This document shows, piece after piece, positions 61,158 to 64,000 of a stretch of 64,000 nucleotides of DNA (positions within the stretch are counted from its first letter, which is position 1; every line of letters starts with the position of its first letter). The notes under the pieces were generated by a model. It was given only the letters and a program-made list of their open reading frames with translations, had not been told where the DNA came from and ran no database searches. The DNA comes from Hepsetus odoe. Taxonomy: Eukaryota; Chordata; Actinopteri; Characiformes; Hepsetidae. The translations under genes were made by a program, and so were the position numbers. Location of the stretch: the NCBI GenBank assembly GCA_017165825.1, contig CM029370.1, positions 18,616,190 through 18,680,189 on the forward strand, in the 5' to 3' direction.

Positions 61158-63100
61158 AACTGCAGATGTTGGCTTCAAAAATCATATTGGAACCAAAGAG
61201 AAAAGAACTCCTTTCTGTCACTTAAATGGTGCTCCTATAAACAGTAAAGAATGTGCCTTCACACAGATGTCCTCTGAACCATCACCAACCTTACTAAGAC
61301 ACATGATGAACAAAGTATTTCTAAAAGTAATTTTTTTTTATTAATGACTCTACTTTTTGTTGAAAATGAGGGAAACTAGGGTTTCTGACATCACAACATT
61401 GTTGTCAGCATAGTACTACTGAGTACTTACAATTCTTTTTATATCACTTAAAAATAGAAGTTGGACATTTCTTTTATTTTTGGAAACATTTCTTGCTAAA
61501 CAGGCCTATAGAAATGATCCCACCTCCCATTCTCTTAGGAGTAAAATCATATTAAAATAACTTTATTGTCCTTCTGTTGCCAGTCAATTTTCCCTAACCT
61601 TTTTTTTCTAAAGACGTTATGTGAGCGGGGTGTTTCATGTGCTGAATCTTGAGTTCTGTGCACCCTCCTACTTGCAAACATCAGCATCAGCTCTTACATA
61701 GCCCATGCATGAAATGAGATTTTAATTCTCCATGCGCAAACCAATATTTGGCAGTAACAGTATGGATAAATCTCAAATAAATGCTTTCCTGGTCTTAAAT
61801 TATACCCTCCTTGCCAACAGGGTAGGACCTCTGCTATTTATAGCATTTCTGTTTTAAATTTAGACACGGTATAGAATCTATTGTGAAGGGCCTGGTTATG
61901 TTACAATACAGGTGGAAACAACAGAATCACTGACTCTTAATTTGTTGCCAGTCAAATTCTACCTCCTATCTGAAGTAGAGGAATATAATGATACATTGCA
62001 TAATATCTGCTATCCAGTCTGCATGCTTGGCTTGCAGTATAATGGGGGATATTTTTCTTCTGCTGATGACAGCTGCGCTGAGGGAAGATAAGACTTTTGC
62101 GTAGGTGCAAACCCCAAATTCCTTGGCAGGTGGGAACAGATGATCATCAAGCATGCACAGGATAGGGAGAGCACTAATTTGTGTAATTATGCACCATGAG
62201 GTATGATTATTGTTTCTTTTTAATCCAATTGTTCTTGCTTTCTATTTCTGTATTACAGGGTAGACAGCCATGCAGAGACTGGACACATGTTTTTCAACCC
62301 TGCTTCAATTCAACTCTAGCCCATCTGGAACTCCAGAGCCACAGTCTAACACAAAGCTGAGACAAAATGCCCTACTGGCCTGGAGGAGGCTTAAGCCTTG
62401 ATCACATGGCTTAATGGAAATGCAGAAGGAGTGATGTTAACAAGCCCATCTGGAAAGGTGGAGCAGGGTCTGTAATTAGTCAGATATGCCCTGCTCCTCT
62501 CAGCAGATCAATGCCTGGACAAACAGGGGATGCATCACTATACTGCACCAAATTAACAAGCCTGTTCTTCCTTTTATTTATGAACACCACCATGTTATTG
62601 ACTGAAAGGGGGAAGCAGGAAAAGAGATTGCATGCTCTCCTGGGCAAACATGTGGACAATGAAAATGCTTCAAAGCTGTCTCCTCTAGCTAACTGATTCA
62701 CGGTGACTCTCGTATAAAGCAAGGAATCATTCCTCATATTCCAATATCTCTCAGCTCCTCATTTTCAAGCTGTCTTCCCCCTGTGTCTAAATCCCTTAAG
62801 ATATCAATTATAAGATTTTTACATAGTAATCAGTCCTGCAATGGACTAGCAAAAGGTCCAGTGTGTTTTTTTCACCCTTCGCCCTATGAGTGCTGGGAAT
62901 CCAGCATCCTTGTGACCCTAGTTAGGATTAGTGACTAAAATGATCGCTCTGTGAGTTAATTATTTGGTAACATCTATAAGCAATATATTCAGTATCTACT
63001 ATAATTTATACATTATGGACAAATAAAAATGAGGAACTGTCATGCAGGCCATTTACACAAGCCCTTAAAGCTCAAGCTCAGAGTTAACATTTTGAACCCT
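61158..63100. other. Intron 7, no gene seen
   Basis: AT-rich intron without recognised repeats or exons. Confidence 0.45.
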
Positions 63101-63114
63101 TGGGCTTTTGATTC

Positions 63115-63359
63115 GGGGGGCAGTGGTGGCCTAGTGGTTAGGGCGTTGGCCACATGAGCAGAGGATCGGGGGTTCGAACCCCTTCCCAATGGGTTGCCCT
63201 GAGGTACCCTTGAGCAAGGTGTTGTCCCTGTCCCGCTCCTCCCTGCGATGGGCTGGCGACCTGTCCAGGGTGCGTCCCCCGTCCTCGCCCTGTGTGCGCT
63301 GGGTTAGACCCCAGCGACCCCGTTTGGGACAAGCGGCAGATGATGGATGGATGGATGGA
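63115..63359 (+). repeat. tRNA-derived SINE, Rex3-tailed type, with 14-bp TSD
   Basis: Head GGCAGTGGTGGCCTAGTGG, box B GGGGTTCGAACCCC, body CGACCTGTCCAGGGTGCGTC, tail GGGACAAGCGGCAGATGATG with GATG units. The duplication TGGGCTTTTGATTC lies at 63101-63114 and 63360-63373. The best preserved copy of this SINE in the window. Confidence 0.92.
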
Positions 63360-63373
63360 TGGGCTTTTGATTC

Positions 63374-64000
63374 ATATGATTTATTATCCAGAATTAGTAT
63401 AGGTAGAATAAGTAGTATGAGAGTGAGGCCATTACAGTTTAAGTGGTTAGGTCCTATTTACAATGACCAATAACAGTAATCAGTTATGAATTTTAAGGCC
63501 AGTCCCATATCATGATGTGGGCGTTTATGAGTATGCAAGGTACTCCCAGTGAAGCCATTATAAAAGAAGAGACAGCAGGGATGAGCCTTTCCAACATAAT
63601 AGTTAAGATGCTTCAAAGCCAGGTCCAATCAGCAAGAATACAGCTTAAGTCAGTGAGACAGGGTGAGCAAGAGAGACAGAGGCTAAGACAGAAGAAGACA
63701 GAGAGTGAAAATAGAATACAAATGAGATGAGTGATGGAGCAGAAAGAGTCATTTCTGACAGAGGGAAGGACACTTGGTAAGAAGGAACAAAATTCAAACT
63801 GAAGGGGTTGAAAAGAAAGCTAAAGAGAGCGGAAGAAGGAGTAAGACAGGAATCTGCATAAGGATGAGTCATTATAGCCTTTCATTCTTCCATTGAATAT
63901 CTCTTGCTCCATATAAATCTTTACTATTTTCATATTTTGCCAAACAGCATGATTATATGTTGAACAGCACCAAACCTGCTAAGTAACAGGTTATACAATC
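63374..64000. other. Intron 7, no gene seen
   Basis: Purine-rich on the plus strand (63640-63840, AGAGA-type). The plus-strand frame here is low complexity and not supported. Confidence 0.45.

Noticed and set aside
63120..63190. tRNA gene candidate (box A and box B present)
   Set aside because: The boxes belong to a SINE with body, tail and target duplication; no complete cloverleaf or acceptor stem.
42298..64000. Search for the KCNH5 pore exon on the minus strand
   Set aside because: No GFGN filter or S5/S6 sequence was recognised; read by eye, so a profile search would be needed to be certain.

Overview
The window is nuclear DNA of a bony fish, most likely a teleost. It holds vertebrate exons with GT/AG splice sites separated by introns of several to more than 20 kb, an AT-rich background, Tc1-type transposons, a Rex3/RTE LINE, tRNA-derived SINEs of fish type and many microsatellites. 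There are no bacterial operons, CRISPR arrays or RNA genes. The genus cannot be told from this sequence.

The only host gene I can support is the 3' half of a KCNH5 (EAG2, Kv10.2) potassium channel gene on the minus strand. Four exons are present and their reading phases join exactly: 42088-42287 (C-linker), 35984-36236 (most of the cyclic-nucleotide-binding homology domain, cNBHD), 31171-31367 (end of the cNBHD) and 6474-7703 (whole cytoplasmic C-terminus and stop). Together they encode about 626 residues. The pore, voltage sensor and N-terminal PAS exons were not found and should lie beyond position 64000. Introns are about 23.5 kb (7704-31170), 4.6 kb (31368-35983), 5.9 kb (36237-42087) and more than 21.7 kb (42288 onward). 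Positions 1-6473 are 3' flanking or untranslated sequence.

The introns are full of transposons. A 3.9-kb element with LTRs and a CTTCC target duplication (24745-28624, plus strand) lies antisense in the largest intron. It carries two long open frames, one a repeat-headed coiled-coil protein, and no recognisable gag-pol. Two solo LTRs of apparently the same family lie at 16344-16578 and 51742-51994. A Tc1 element at 32043-33416 is broken by a SINE. A nearly complete but decayed Rex3 LINE lies at 55326-58608 with a 9-bp target duplication. SINEs of at least four kinds are scattered throughout; one kind has a 3' tail like that of the Rex3 LINE.

The points most worth a second look are: the LTR element with unknown ORFs and mismatched LTRs; a paired-change inverted repeat around the LTR TATA box; a near-perfect 84-nt hairpin at 743-826; the shared SINE/Rex3 tail; and a 40-bp retroposed tail flanked by a 13-bp duplication at 34308-34373.
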